Shown in pieces: positions 45,531-56,484 of a stretch of 64,000 nt of DNA. The DNA lies in NCBI GenBank assembly GCA_029168955.1, contig JAPDOI010000183.1, positions 1,087,501-1,151,500 on the forward strand, given 5' to 3'. Each line of letters opens with the position of its first letter. Within the stretch, counting starts at the first letter, position 1. The notes below the pieces were generated by a model that saw nothing but the letters and a program-made list of their open reading frames with translations, was not told where the DNA came from and did no database searches. This DNA comes from Aplectana chamaeleonis (Eukaryota; Nematoda; Chromadorea; Rhabditida; Cosmocercidae). Position numbers and translations under genes: made by a program.

Positions 45531-48500
45531 AGAACGACAGCATACGTAGGGTTTGCAGCTTAGGCTAGGTTCTCTAACGATGAATGTTCCATGTGTTTAA
45601 TGGCCATGAATGTTTAATGGCCATGAATTTTGGAAAACATATATTTCTTGATGCTTCCCTTCTCTTTCTACTCATATGGGCTTTTTCCTGCTTCAACTGT
45701 GCTTATTTTCAAAGCTAAAGTCTTTAACGCCTAACGATTGACGGCTAACGACTAGCGAGGATTGTGGCCGGTTGAGCGACTAATGTTCAACGAACTACAG
45801 AATTTCTATAACGTACATCCCCGATGTGTACCGTCAAGCCTGCGATGATTTAGCAGGGCGGCGCCGAGTTGAAAGGGTGCGGCGCGACCGCCCCTTGTAT
45901 CAGATTGCCCCCTCCACTAAGGTGATTTCGCTAGTTTGCTACCCATATTCCTCGCATATTTCGACTTGTCCACCCTCGAATTCACAGGAATACGGGCAGT
46001 AGGCTGGCGGAATTATGTACTCGAATAACAGTGGAGTGCAATCTGGTACACGCAGTACGGCCGCGCCGCGCCCTCTTCCACTCACAATCAGTGCCGCCCG
46101 GCGTAGTAATCGCAGGCGTACGGTGCCGGGCTGGCAATCAGAAATGTGTTAAATTAGAAAAAATTATCTAGAGACGAAATAAGTTAAATGATTACACCAA
46201 AACGGAGCAAAAGGCCTAAAACTAAAAAAAGACAGAAATCATTTAGCATCTAGCAATGCGTCCCCAGCTAACCTTTTTCCATATTTTCCTCGGAAAACCG
46301 CGGAATGTGTGCGCGAAAAATGGCCGGAAGGCAGAAAAACAGAAGGCGAAAATTTCCTCACATCCCTGGTATCGTCAATCTCTGGATGTTGGGAAACCGC
46401 GTCGCAACTGAGAGCGACAAACCTCTGGATCTCATCGCTCAACGCTGTTAGTGTGATGGTATTTCACTTTATCGAAGACAATCAGTGGTCAAACTTCACA
46501 GTTATGAGTGGTTGAGAATCCTTCATCAGTAGAATTCACTGCGGTGGACTTTTATCGATTTTTTTGGAATTATCGATTTTATTAATTTCTCGCAAAAAAA
46601 ATCAATGAAAGACTGTGGAAAAGGATTCAATCGAAAAAGGACCTTCGACAATCCCTAAAATCGCTCCAGCCGCGAAGCGGCTGGAGAGGTTTGGTTTTTT
46701 CCGTTTAGCCTCTGCTTTGTCACCGTAGATGGAAATAACCACCGCACTGCTAGCGTTGACCGATGAGATTCAGAGTTTTGTCTGAGAGCGCGCGTATCGT
46801 TCGTGTAGGATGGCCCCGTTACGTGTTAAAACGATCGATATCGCTCGCCGCGAGTTTTCCGATGGTCAATAATTTTTCGGTAAATACGGTAAGAAACGAT
46901 AAATTCAGTGAAGTTTCTAGATTTCGGTTTCTCTACAAATTCCGTGCAACCAAATGAATCTTCAAAGAACCTTCATGAAAAGAAGAGCGTAGTATCTATC
47001 ACACAAACACGGCCGGCATGAATCCTAGTGATACTTTGGCAAAATTGCCGTGCTTCACACTCCGTAGACCTGCACCCTGGTGTTCGATAACTTTCCGCTT
47101 ATTTCATGATTTCTTACAACACAGCAAACAACACAAGTTGACGAATATGCTTCGACGATTTTTTTCAAGAAGATCTTAAAATCATATCGCCCGGAGCGGG
47201 TTTATATTCACAAAACGGATCCAATTTTTTTTAATTCCAGCGAAAAATCAAAAAGAGATAAAGATCGGTCGATCTTATGAGGCTGAATGACTAACGGTAG
47301 AGAAAGAAAACAGTGAATAGTCCTTTTTTGAAGGATTTGAGTACATTTCATATTGCAGGAGACAAGAGAAGCCAATGACAGTTGCACTTGTCCAAAATGT
47401 ATTGGCAATCCTTCCCAAATTTCGCAATGTTTCGTGTCGCTGTCGGCCCAATCGAGCTGATTGATTAGTACAGCGCCAATCCCCTGACGTCTCCCGTTTC
47501 TCTCGTGGAAAAGGCGGAGCTTTGCCGTGACGTCTCTCGATCGCTCCGACGTGGCAGAAAAAAAGCGGTTCGGCCATCAGTCGAATCGAACTGGTGCCTG
47601 AGGTATTTTCTATTTCCTCCACATCTATGTCTTTTTCTATTAAGAATATATTTAGTAGGGAGGGTCGAAGAAAAATTTCGCACCCACGTTAGGATTTTGC
47701 CCACTCATGACCTAATTCTTGGGGCTATTTGGGGACGTTTCGCAATTACACACGACTTTATAATTCCAGGTATGACGACGATAACCTGCATGCGGCACTC
47801 TTCTTAGACTCCCCCCCCCCACTATTGTTCCAAAATAGTTTTGAATGCGCCGAAAAAGCGAACAGGTTGTAGCTTCTCTGAACCTTATTTTCATCACATA
47901 CATATTAACGTCTCAGAATGTCTTCCCCACCTTTTATTGCCCGCAATTTATCTATTGCCCAAATTTGCGAGATTTTCACCATCCTTTCCGTATTTTAGGG
48001 CTTGGGCTGACACGGCGCTTGACCTTCGCCCTGAATCCATAGATTTCTCGTTAATGCATGTTAGGCATACTGCATCTTTTTTACTTTAATTCACGATTCA
48101 TCAAAGGGAAATTGGCATTCTCCTTGGCTCTCCACCTAGGACTTAGTAACTCTCAACAGTACGAGGCTGTCGCGATCTACATTAACCGAGTGTTTCGCTG
48201 CAATTGTTTACTTTTTGGTACTCGCGATGCGCAGTTGAAGGCGCTGATACAGCCATGCACGTTTTCTTGCCTTTTTACCGAAATTTGGACGCTTCCCTAT
48301 GATTATGCTAAACTCACTCCGTAGGTTTCTAAAAGAAGTATTTTTTTCCAAATCGAGGAGGGGAGGCTTCCTCTCATTGTTGTTTCTGTCTCTATGGTCA
48401 TATCTACCTGCTCTATTTTCATATATCCTGCTTCCGGGCGCGGGTATTTCATTTCTTTGAGAACATGGGAAACCCTGAATAGGTTTAGTCGATTGTTTCA

Positions 48501-48640
48501 ATTACTTCCGCTGATTGTTTTGATTCATTTCTCCAAGTGTTCCAAACGCTACCTCGAATTGTTTAGATTGCCTTATTTGTTGATGTTTCTCGCACTCAGA
48601 TTGTCTTGATTAATGTACTGAAATTTATATTTCTCGGCAA
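45531..48640. other. Unassigned 3.1 kb
   Basis: Includes TAACG-type words at 45720-45770, a C-run near 47810 and a perfect 10-bp-stem hairpin at 46664-46686. No gene, tRNA or terminal-repeat element is convincing. Confidence 0.35.
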
Positions 48641-48642
48641 AT

Positions 48643-49335
48643 ATCTTACAAATCTGATTTAACTGTGCTTGAAGTGTCCATGATCGGCGACTACTTCTAT
48701 CCGTTTATAGAGCATTGTCTTTTTTCGGGTCCTCTATGCGTTGTCTTTCGTTAAGCCACCCTCTGGTCCTTTTTAAGAAATTTCGAAAAGGTATGTCCCG
48801 ACTCCCTCGTCCATCCCAACAGCCTAGCGCACAGAGGTATGCCAAAATATATTCGTGACTAGTAAAATGTAGAGTGCAATGACAGTTTCTTTTTCAGAAT
48901 GCGCAGGTACGAGAAAGAAGCACGTGTTGCAATTCTTGAGGGGCCCGGGGTTGAGCTGCTTGAGAAGCACGCCAGGAGGAGGATGAGAATATCTTACAAA
49001 TCTGATTTTTCTGTGCTTGAAGTGTCCATGATCGGCGACTTCTTCTATCCGTTTATAGAGCATTGCCTTTTTTCGGGTCCTCTATGCGTTGTCTCTCGTT
49101 AAGCCACCCTCTGGTCCTTTTTAAGAAATTTCGAAGAGGTATGTCCCGACTCCCTCGTCCATCCCAACAGCCTAGCGCACAGAGGTATGCCAAAATATAT
49201 TCGTGACTAGTAAAATGTAGAGTGCAATGACAGTTTCTTTTCCAGAACGCGCAGGTACGAGAAAGAAGCACATGTTGCGATTCTTGAGGGGCCCGGGGTT
49301 GAGCTGCTTGAGAAGCACGCCAGGCGGAGGATGAG
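48643..49335 (+). repeat. 348-bp tandem duplication with exon-like segment
   Basis: Two near-identical units (48643-48990 and 48991-49335). Each contains a GTATGT...TTTCAG or TTCCAG intron-like stretch of about 105 bases and then an exon-like reading RRYEKEARVAILEGPGVELL and EKHARRRM. In unit 2 the reading continues SVPDIKI to a possible GTAAAT donor and joins in phase across an intron to ELIKNQELDVDTPRPIDIAV at 49417. The few differences between units are partly synonymous. The protein is not recognised. Confidence 0.7.
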
Positions 49336-49531
49336 TGTTCCTGATATTAAAATAGTAAATTTATAGTTTGCAATTCATGATCAGGTAAATTTGATAAAAT
49401 ATCACTATTTTTTCAGGAGTTGATTAAAAATCAAGAGCTGGACGTGGATACTCCTCGCCCCATTGACATCGCTGTGGCTTCTATGCAAATAAACAGAGCT
49501 TTTCGACTTCGCAAGTTTATTTTATTTTAGG
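49240..49531 (+). CDS. Possible two-exon gene fragment, unrecognised
   Basis: Exon candidates about 49246-49359 (frame RRYEKEAHVAILEGPGVELL...) and 49417-49531 (ELIKNQELDVDTPRPIDIAV then ASMQINRAFRL). They join in phase through a GTAAAT...TTTTTTCAG intron, with a stop shortly after. It is charged and helix-prone, with no known motif. Upstream sequence of unit 1 has a stop in the needed phase, so a complete gene is not visible. Confidence 0.3.
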
Positions 49532-49884
49532 CTTGCGAATCAAAGAGCGCCATCCTCAAATACGAGTACCGAGTAAGTGGCGATCCGGTAAGGAGCAGTT
49601 AACTCAAGAACTTGCCGGAGCATATTGTGCGAATATTAATTGGTGATCTGAATTTGCCTGTATTATGGAAGTGGTGTAGTTTTTTTGTATTTTTGTGTAG
49701 CTGATGTTTTAAAACGCTATCAAAAGTTGTAGTACTCTTACGAATAAATTATTAGTGGACAATAGTACGCTTTGTGAGTGAAAAAGAGTGATAAAGTCTC
49801 AGGTCCGGAAAGTTCTGGCAGATTTCCGAAATATTTTGCCCTCTGTTAGCGGTGATTTTCTCCTAATCAGTCATTATTTCTTCA
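49532..49884. other. Unassigned
   Basis: Sequence after the candidate exon, without an additional feature I can support. Confidence 0.35.
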
Positions 49885-50006
49885 AAATCTGTCAGAACTT
49901 TCTCAGAAATCTGTCAGAATTTTCTGGTAATCTGTCAGAAATTTCTGGTAATCTTCCAGATTTTTTTTAGTAATCTGGTTGAATTTTCTGGTTATATGCC
50001 AGAAGC
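49885..50006. repeat. 21-22-bp tandem, AATCTGTCAGAATTTTCTGGT
   Basis: About six imperfect units, decaying to both sides, ending right at an F1 element. Confidence 0.75.
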
Positions 50007-50013
50007 TTCTTTA

Positions 50014-50456
50014 AAGGCAGGGCTCGCGATAAAAACGATTTTTGGGCTCTCTTCATGAGAATGTAGATTTGGTCATCACAAAAGTGAAAATTAGTGAAAA
50101 AACCCGGAATTCCGCGGGAAAAACGCACAAAAACAAGGTATAACGGCTAATTACTGGTGTCGGCCGGCCCCCTAATTAACGATATTTCGTTAATGCGTGT
50201 TTATCCGCCTTTTATTTTGCTGTTAAAGTAGTCAGGAGGCTACAGAAGTGCTCAGAAATTACTTTAGAAGCAAAATTAAAGTTAACAAAACAGGCTTTAT
50301 AGAAATCCCGATAGCTGGAGGCGGGAGGACACCAAGCAATAACTTGTTCTTGAGCGTTTTTTATTCAGTTTTTTACTGATTTTCACCTTTGTGATGCCCA
50401 GACCTACCTTTTCATGGGGATAGCACAACAACCGATTTTATCGCGAACCCTGCCTT
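50014..50456. repeat. F1 MITE, foldback type
   Basis: TA-flanked, AAGGCAGGGCTCGCGATAAA and its inverse. Similarity of the ends extends about 100 bases inward (GCATCACAAAGGTGAAAAT-type phrase on both), so the copy is almost a full hairpin. Confidence 0.85.
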
Positions 50457-50462
50457 TAAATA

Positions 50463-51019
50463 AAGGCACTGTTCACGGAAGACTTCGTCCTTGAGTTTTT
50501 CCTGAAAAATAATGGGGGAAAAAGCAGAACAGCGTTAAAAAAAGGAACCAGACTCATTCTCAGAGGCAAAAAAACCGCTTCGAAAATTTTTCGACCGAGC
50601 AGGGTCGACCTCCTTGGGTTCACTTGTGTTCTCAACACCGACACGACTATCATTGCCACGCCCTGAACTGCGATTGTCAGCAGTGTTTTCTATCAAAATA
50701 CGCAATGACTTGGGAAATAGTTCTCAAAAGTATTCGGAAATTTTCGGCAGGCACAATGCTGACAAATCACTGCGTATTCTTTTAAAAAACACTGCTGATA
50801 ATCGCAGCCCAAGGCGTGGCAGTGATGGAGCCGTGTCGGTAATTAGGACACAACTGAACCCAAAGAAGCCAACCCTGCCGAGTCGAATATTTTTCAAAGC
50901 CATTTTTTGCATCTGAGAATGCGTCTGGATCCGTTTTTCACCGCTGTTCTCCTTCTGAGGGCTACCACCCTTATTTTTCAGTAAAAGCTCAAGGACGAAG
51001 TTTCCCGTGAACAGTGCCT
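50463..51019. repeat. F1 MITE, subfamily B
   Basis: Starts AAGGCACTGTTCACGGAAGA two bases plus TA after the previous element and ends with the inverse. Short relative of 686-1530. Confidence 0.8.
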
Positions 51020-51498
51020 ACAAACAGAATTTTCATGTAAATCTCTGGATTTTTCCTCCGTGAATCAGTACTTTTCTACAGGTAATATTTTAAAAACTTT
51101 TTACTACCAAAACCCTCATTTATGAGCCAGCATTAACATTTTCAGTTTCACATTTTACTGTGTAATAGAAGACACCCGTTTCCCTAGCAGTTTTATTCAG
51201 CAGTACTTCAACTACACTATAGTTCATATTCACAATCATAGTTTCTTATGGGACAACGATATCTAACTGCTCACAAAAACCTTATTTACCGTAGCACAAA
51301 ATTTTTTTCTTTATTAAACCTGGAGAGAAATGCGACTGAAGCGCTGCGGCACACAGCCTCTGAATTGTAGCAGATCGTGTTGGAGCCATGTCTTCAGGAA
51401 TAGTCGCCTCGATTTCTATAGAGACGTTGTGAAGGCAGTTAAGATGCTGCTTAAGCATCATCTTTGTGGTAACAAACTAAAATATAAACACTTCTCAC
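51020..51498. other. Unassigned
   Basis: No feature recognised. Confidence 0.4.
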
Positions 51499-51710
51499 TA
51501 GGGAGGTGTTTAGAGCGGTAAACGCATCTAAGGAAACGGTATGCTCTGTCAGTTTCTCTTGGTCTCCTATAGTAACTTTGTGGAATATTCAGCCCCGAGC
51601 TGTTGATTCCGAGGAGCTACGAGCCCGCAAAGTTTGGCTCTCTTTGCTCATTGATTTCGGCTGCCTCCGCTGATTGATCGTGTCAATCAGGAAGGAAGCT
51701 CGTTGAGTGT

Positions 51711-51787
51711 GGCGGCGTAGTGTAGTGGATAGCGATGTGGACTCTTGAACATGTGATGCTGTAGGTTCGATTCCGCACCTGTGTGGC
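51711..51787 (+). ncRNA. tRNA-like unit (SINE head) in left arm
   Basis: A box TAGTGTAGTGG (51718-51728) and B box GTTCGATTC (51765-51773) match the Pol III consensus exactly. A TTTT stop follows right after GTGTGGC. The cloverleaf is poor (weak anticodon and T stems), so it is a tRNA-derived relic and not a working tRNA gene. Confidence 0.6.
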
Positions 51788-53278
51788 TTTTCTGCAATTG
51801 AATTGGGATTTTGTATTCTACGTGAAAACACCGCCTTTGATTTTGTTTTAGCGTTTTAGAGCCTTTTTAATCACCCTGTTATCACATGGTATCGTTCACA
51901 AATAGTAGACCACATGAGTTTACAATCCATAACAGTGGTAACAAACCTATTTATTATTTCTTTGCTTTTTTTGTCAATTTGAGCACCAATGATAAACTGG
52001 CACATAGTGTTAGAAACATAAAGACTATTCACAGAAGGGACAGCGGATGAAGGACAACGAAATAAGGCTAACGAAATATGGAAAATGTGTGAGAAGGTAA
52101 GTGTTTTATTGTAAGTGGTAAAAGCATCTGCGAAAACGACTGGTATTGTTAATATCTCTTGTGGCTCAATAGTAGAAGTGCGCAGTATCTGGCTCCGAGC
52201 CGCAGGTTCCAAGAAGTTATGAGCGTTTTTCGAGCTTCGCGAAAAGGTAAGGGTACCACCCATCAGGCATTTTTTTGGGTGTTTCAAAAAATTTTATCGA
52301 ATATTGCTCAAAACTTGTATGTAGGGGTAATCTAGGGTGGTGAACACGAATTTGGAGTTTATCTGTCGATTTTCCAAAGTTTTCGACTAAATTCGTTCAA
52401 AAGCTCCGATCGGGGGAAAATTTGAGGGCAAAATGTGACTTTTGACGATTTCCGGAACGCTACGATAAAAATGGCTCAAAATGTCTCTCTGTGGGTTGTT
52501 TGGAGTGCTAAACAAGAATCTGGAGTCCGTTTATCGATTTTCGACAGATTACGGTAGATTACGGTGGGTATACGGTAGTTTGGTGAAAGTCTCAGATTTG
52601 ACTTAAAATTTGTGTACGGGGGTTATTCGGGGTGGTGAACACGAATTTAATGTCCGATTGTCGATTTTCACAATACTAAGATGGGTGTCGCCCCTTTAAT
52701 GACATGGGACCTACCGTAACCTACAGTAAACCTCAGAATTTCAAGAAACGGATTTCAGATTCGTGTTCACCACCCTAGATTACCCCTACATGCAAGTTTT
52801 GAGCAATATTCGAGAAAATTTTTTGAAACACCCAAAAAACTGCCTGACAGTACACTTACCTTTTCGCGAAGCTTGAAAAACGCTCATAACTTCTTGGAAC
52901 CTGCGGCTCGGAGCCAGATACTGCGCACTTCTACTATTGAGCCACTAGAGATATTAACAATACTAGTCGTTTTCGCAGATGCTTTTACCACTAACAATAA
53001 AACACTTACCTTGTCACACATTATCCATATTTCGTTATCCTTATTTCGTTGTCCTTCATCCGCTGCCCCTTCTGTGAACAGTCTTTGTGTTTAAAAAAAA
53101 ACAAAGAAACAATAAATAAGTTTGTTATCGCTGTTATCGTTTGTAAATTCATGTGGTCTACTATTCGTGAATGATCCCATGTGATATCAGGGTGATTAAA
53201 AAGGCTCTGAAACGCTAAAACAAAATCAAATACGGTGCATTTACGTAGAATACAAAATCCCAATGCAATTGCGAAAAA

Positions 53279-53357
53279 GCCACACAGGTGCGGAATCGAA
53301 CCTTCAGCATCACTTGTTCAAGAGTCCACATCGCTATCTACTACACCAAGCCGCCAC
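53279..53357 (-). ncRNA. tRNA-like unit in right arm
   Basis: The inverted copy of the left unit, with A box TGGTGTAGTAG, B box GTTCGATTC and a T5 stop. Both boxes still fit consensus although the arms differ in sequence. Confidence 0.6.
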
Positions 53358-53566
53358 ACTCATCGACCTTCCTTCTTGATTGACACGATCAATGAGTGGA
53401 GGCAGCCGAAATTAATGAGCGGAGAGAGCCAAACTTTGCGGATTCGTAGCTCCTCGGAATCAAAAGCTCGGGGCTGGAAATTTCACAAAGTTACTATAGA
53501 GGACCAAGAGAAACTGACAGTGCATACCGTTTCCTTAGTTGCGTTTACGGCTCTAAACACTCCCTT

Positions 53567-54249
53567 GTTAGCGGAAATCAAAGAGTTCCACGAAAAATCC
53601 TCACCTCCTAACTGAACCAGACCGCCACCACAACGTCATACCGGGGCCAGGGTAGCGTACTTGAGATCGCCAGCTTCAAAATGATATGAGCCTGAAAAAG
53701 GAACATTCATTCTGAACTTTGACTCATTACATGTAAATCAGACCGACATTTATGGGTATCTCAAGACGCTCTTCATGCGTAGGATGAGCGCTTTGTTGCT
53801 ATCGAGCACCGAGCTCAAATTTTAGACCCATTCCCGATTGATATCACCGTCGAATATGACCCACTGACGCTTTTCCAGTTCACCGGGTACAGCATCGATG
53901 ATCGTTAACATCACAAAATCGGATTAGTCAAGCCATTTGGAACATAAAATATACAGTCGTGTTCAGAGATAATGGCCTAGCTGCGAACAGCGGAGGCGGT
54001 CGCGTCGGGGCAGTCACATAATAAATACTGCTTAACGGTATAGCTATTAGCCCACCTCTGTCAGAAGATACCTTTTTCGAGAGCTTCTAAAAAGCGATCC
54101 CTTCGAAAACCGTTCCATTTCAATGCGTGCGGTGGCGTCGCGGCAGTTAGCCGCCTGGTGATGCGAGTACTACATATTTCTTTTGTGAATTACCGACTGT
54201 TTTTTTCTAAATTTGATTCATTTGTTACGATTTCTGAAAAATAGTCTTC
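53567..54249. other. Unassigned
   Basis: Nothing recognised. Confidence 0.4.
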
Positions 54250-54650
54250 AAAAGCAGGCTTCACAATGATTTCCGTCTCCGAATTTTTTCACTTAAAACA
54301 ATTTGCTGGTGTTACCAAGTGTTACCAAAATTACGAAGAAACGGCGAGAAACGAGAAACGCAGTAAAACGTTTTATCTCAGTGACGTTATTCTATGAAAT
54401 GGACTAGTTGTCCAATTGGGTGAACATGTTCATGGTGGTTGTCACCGGTGGAAAATTGGGTCAATCGAAAATAGAATATTTTATGCTAAGCAGTATTAGT
54501 TAAGGTCCGAAGTAAAGAATGGAGCAATAGAGAGTAGAGATACGCAAAGGACAGGTCCACGAAAGATTACGTCGTCACAACGAACAGTTCCTGTGACAGC
54601 AAAGAGGCGCGGTGTGAGTAAAGGACTTCGTTAACTTCTGGAACGCTTTT
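54250..54650. repeat. F1 MITE, truncated
   Basis: Begins AAAGCAGGCTTCACAATGAT and shares the interior of 29846-30331 (AGTGTTACCAAAATT, GTTCATGGTGGTTGTCAC). The right end is missing. Confidence 0.7.
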
Positions 54651-54782
54651 CTCCAGAGTTAGGCTCCCGCTGTGATCACCATAGAATGGGGGAACGCAAC
54701 TTTTGGGCGTCGGAGGGGAAGGGTGTCGCAGCCCCAGCCGCCTACCACGCAAAAACGGCTGATACTCAGCAGTACGAAAATT

Positions 54783-55095
54783 TGTAAAAAAAAGCACGCC
54801 CATGCCGATCACTTTTTCCGCAGGGCTACCGTAACCATTCTTGAACAAAACATGATAACGAATGTAAACACACGCTCATATCATGCGGGGTATAAAAGAG
54901 CGGAGGAGCGGTATGCATTCATTCACACACCGCTCTCCTCGGGAAGCCACTGGGGAGTGGCTGAGGAGGTCGAAATTGTGCAAACATGTTTGTTGGCTAT
55001 TAAGATGAGCTGACACTTGGAAAAATTTTAAAGGAGGGTTACGGTAGCCCTGCGGAAAAAATGATCGGCATGAGCGTGCTTGTATTTGTAAAAAT
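54783..55095. repeat. Inverted repeat enclosing a TATA-like core
   Basis: Arms about 54783-54837 and 55037-55095 (CATGCCGATCA, TTTTTCCGCAGGGCTACC, CGTAACC and inverse). Between them lies TATAAAAG at 54891-54898, then a hairpin GAGGAGCGGT/ACCGCTCTCCTC. It could be a small mobile element with its own start region. Confidence 0.6.
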
Positions 55096-55346
55096 ATATA
55101 CAATAGAATTATAAATACTTGAGTTTAGGCACCGAACTAAATCTCGGAAACCATCCAAAAATTAGCTTGAGTCAAAAAATAGTACTAATTCATCCTTAAT
55201 ATCATCGAAAATTGATGAATTGATGAAAAACTCGCCTTTTTTCGAATATTCTAATGAAAGTTTGAAGTAAATCGAGTATTCAGTCCTCACTGCACTATCG
55301 AGCCCAAATCTTAGAAAAATCAGAGTGTGACTGAAGCTTGCCTTTG

Positions 55347-55570
55347 AAGGCAGTACTCACGATAAAAAGCGTTACAGAGTTTGTGGTGAAAATCGGAGGT
55401 ATGGATAGCTCTGTAGAAATCGTGTGGGAGAAAGGTAGCGAAAATTGTTCTAGACACCGAATAATAGCCGAGCGATACGACGATTACGAATGGGCATCAA
55501 CGGCTTTTCGTCAAGTTTGCCTACTAATAATGATAGAGGAAAGTGCAGCACAATCTAGCCAGTAAAGAAG
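55347..55570. repeat. F1 MITE left end
   Basis: AAGGCAGTACTCACGATAAA, without a matching right end. A 75-codon frame overlaps it and is not credible as a gene. Confidence 0.6.
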
Positions 55571-55917
55571 AGCCTAAAAAATATATAAACATCAGCCGAA
55601 ATTTTAATATATAGAGGTGCCAGGAAGGCGAACTATTATTCGATTTGTGATCAAACAATTTTATCTAACGAAAATTTCGATATAGCACAGGGGTGTCTTG
55701 CCTTTTTGATACGCCAGGTAAAACACAACTTCACAAAGTAATTCTAAAAGTCCCAAACATCTCATAATACTCAAAAGAGGTATACTGGGGTTCTTTACCG
55801 TCCGAGTCACAGTAGGATAGACGAAAAAGATCTTTCCTGCTCAACAAACACGAGACCGAAAAATTACAGGCGAGTCCTCACTTTATGGTGCGCAGTGTAT
55901 GAGATCAAGGGGAAATT

Positions 55918-56045
55918 GTGGTGCGCGCGAAGCGCACATCACATCTGGTTGTGAACCGGCTACGCGCGCAACCCGTTTTTCGAAATCTCAATTCAGAGTG
56001 AATGTATAAATCAGCTCCAAATTGCATTAGAAATAATGCAGAAAG
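55918..56045. repeat. Dispersed repeat, copy 1
   Basis: Matches 63810-63940: GCGCGAAGCG, GTTGTGAACCGGCTACGCG, CGCAACC and TTTTTCGAA occur in the same order and spacing. Function unknown. Confidence 0.6.
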
Positions 56046-56484
56046 GTGGAATTAATGCCCGAAAATGGTTTGAAATTTTTTCCTAAGATTTGAGAAAAAT
56101 GCGAAAAACCCGCAAGCTTTCTCTGTTAATCTCCTTTTTTCAGACGGTGTTCACGATCTTGTTGGTGCGGGAAATGAATGCAGGTCGCTCCTATTTCAAT
56201 TTGAACTCGATAACTTAACTTTGAAGGGTACTTCAAAATCGCGGGTTTACATACTAAATTAGCCGGAGAGCACGAAAACTGCTTGGGCATGCTACGGCTG
56301 TGGAGACCAGGGTGTGGGGTGGATCTGCAGCCAATTAACACAGGTCGTCTGAGGTAAGTACTGAACTTGTCAGAATTCGTACTCATGACACGTCATCGAT
56401 CGGTAATCAATATTAAAGATTTTCGCGCTTTTTGCACAAAATGCGACGAAAATTGCTGATGGGAATGGTTCTCTTGGTTGGGAA

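Larger units (their letters stand above)
51499..53566. mobile_element. Foldback element, ~0.8-kb arms with Pol III boxes
   Basis: 51499-52350 and about 52755-53566 are inverted copies; the ends are GGGAGGTGTTTAGAGC and the inverse GCTCTAAACACTCCC. Each arm has a tRNA-like unit pointing inward. The 400-bp centre contains GGTGGTGAACACGAAT repeats shared with 25.5 and 29.1 kb. No protein-coding frame is supported. Confidence 0.8.

Noticed and set aside
46664..46686. Perfect hairpin followed by a T-rich run, like a bacterial terminator
   Set aside because: The context is a nematode nuclear genome with no gene ending there; probably chance or a repeat remnant.
51711..51787. Functional tRNA gene
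   Set aside because: A and B boxes and the terminator are good, but the anticodon and T stems pair poorly, and it lies in a repeated foldback.
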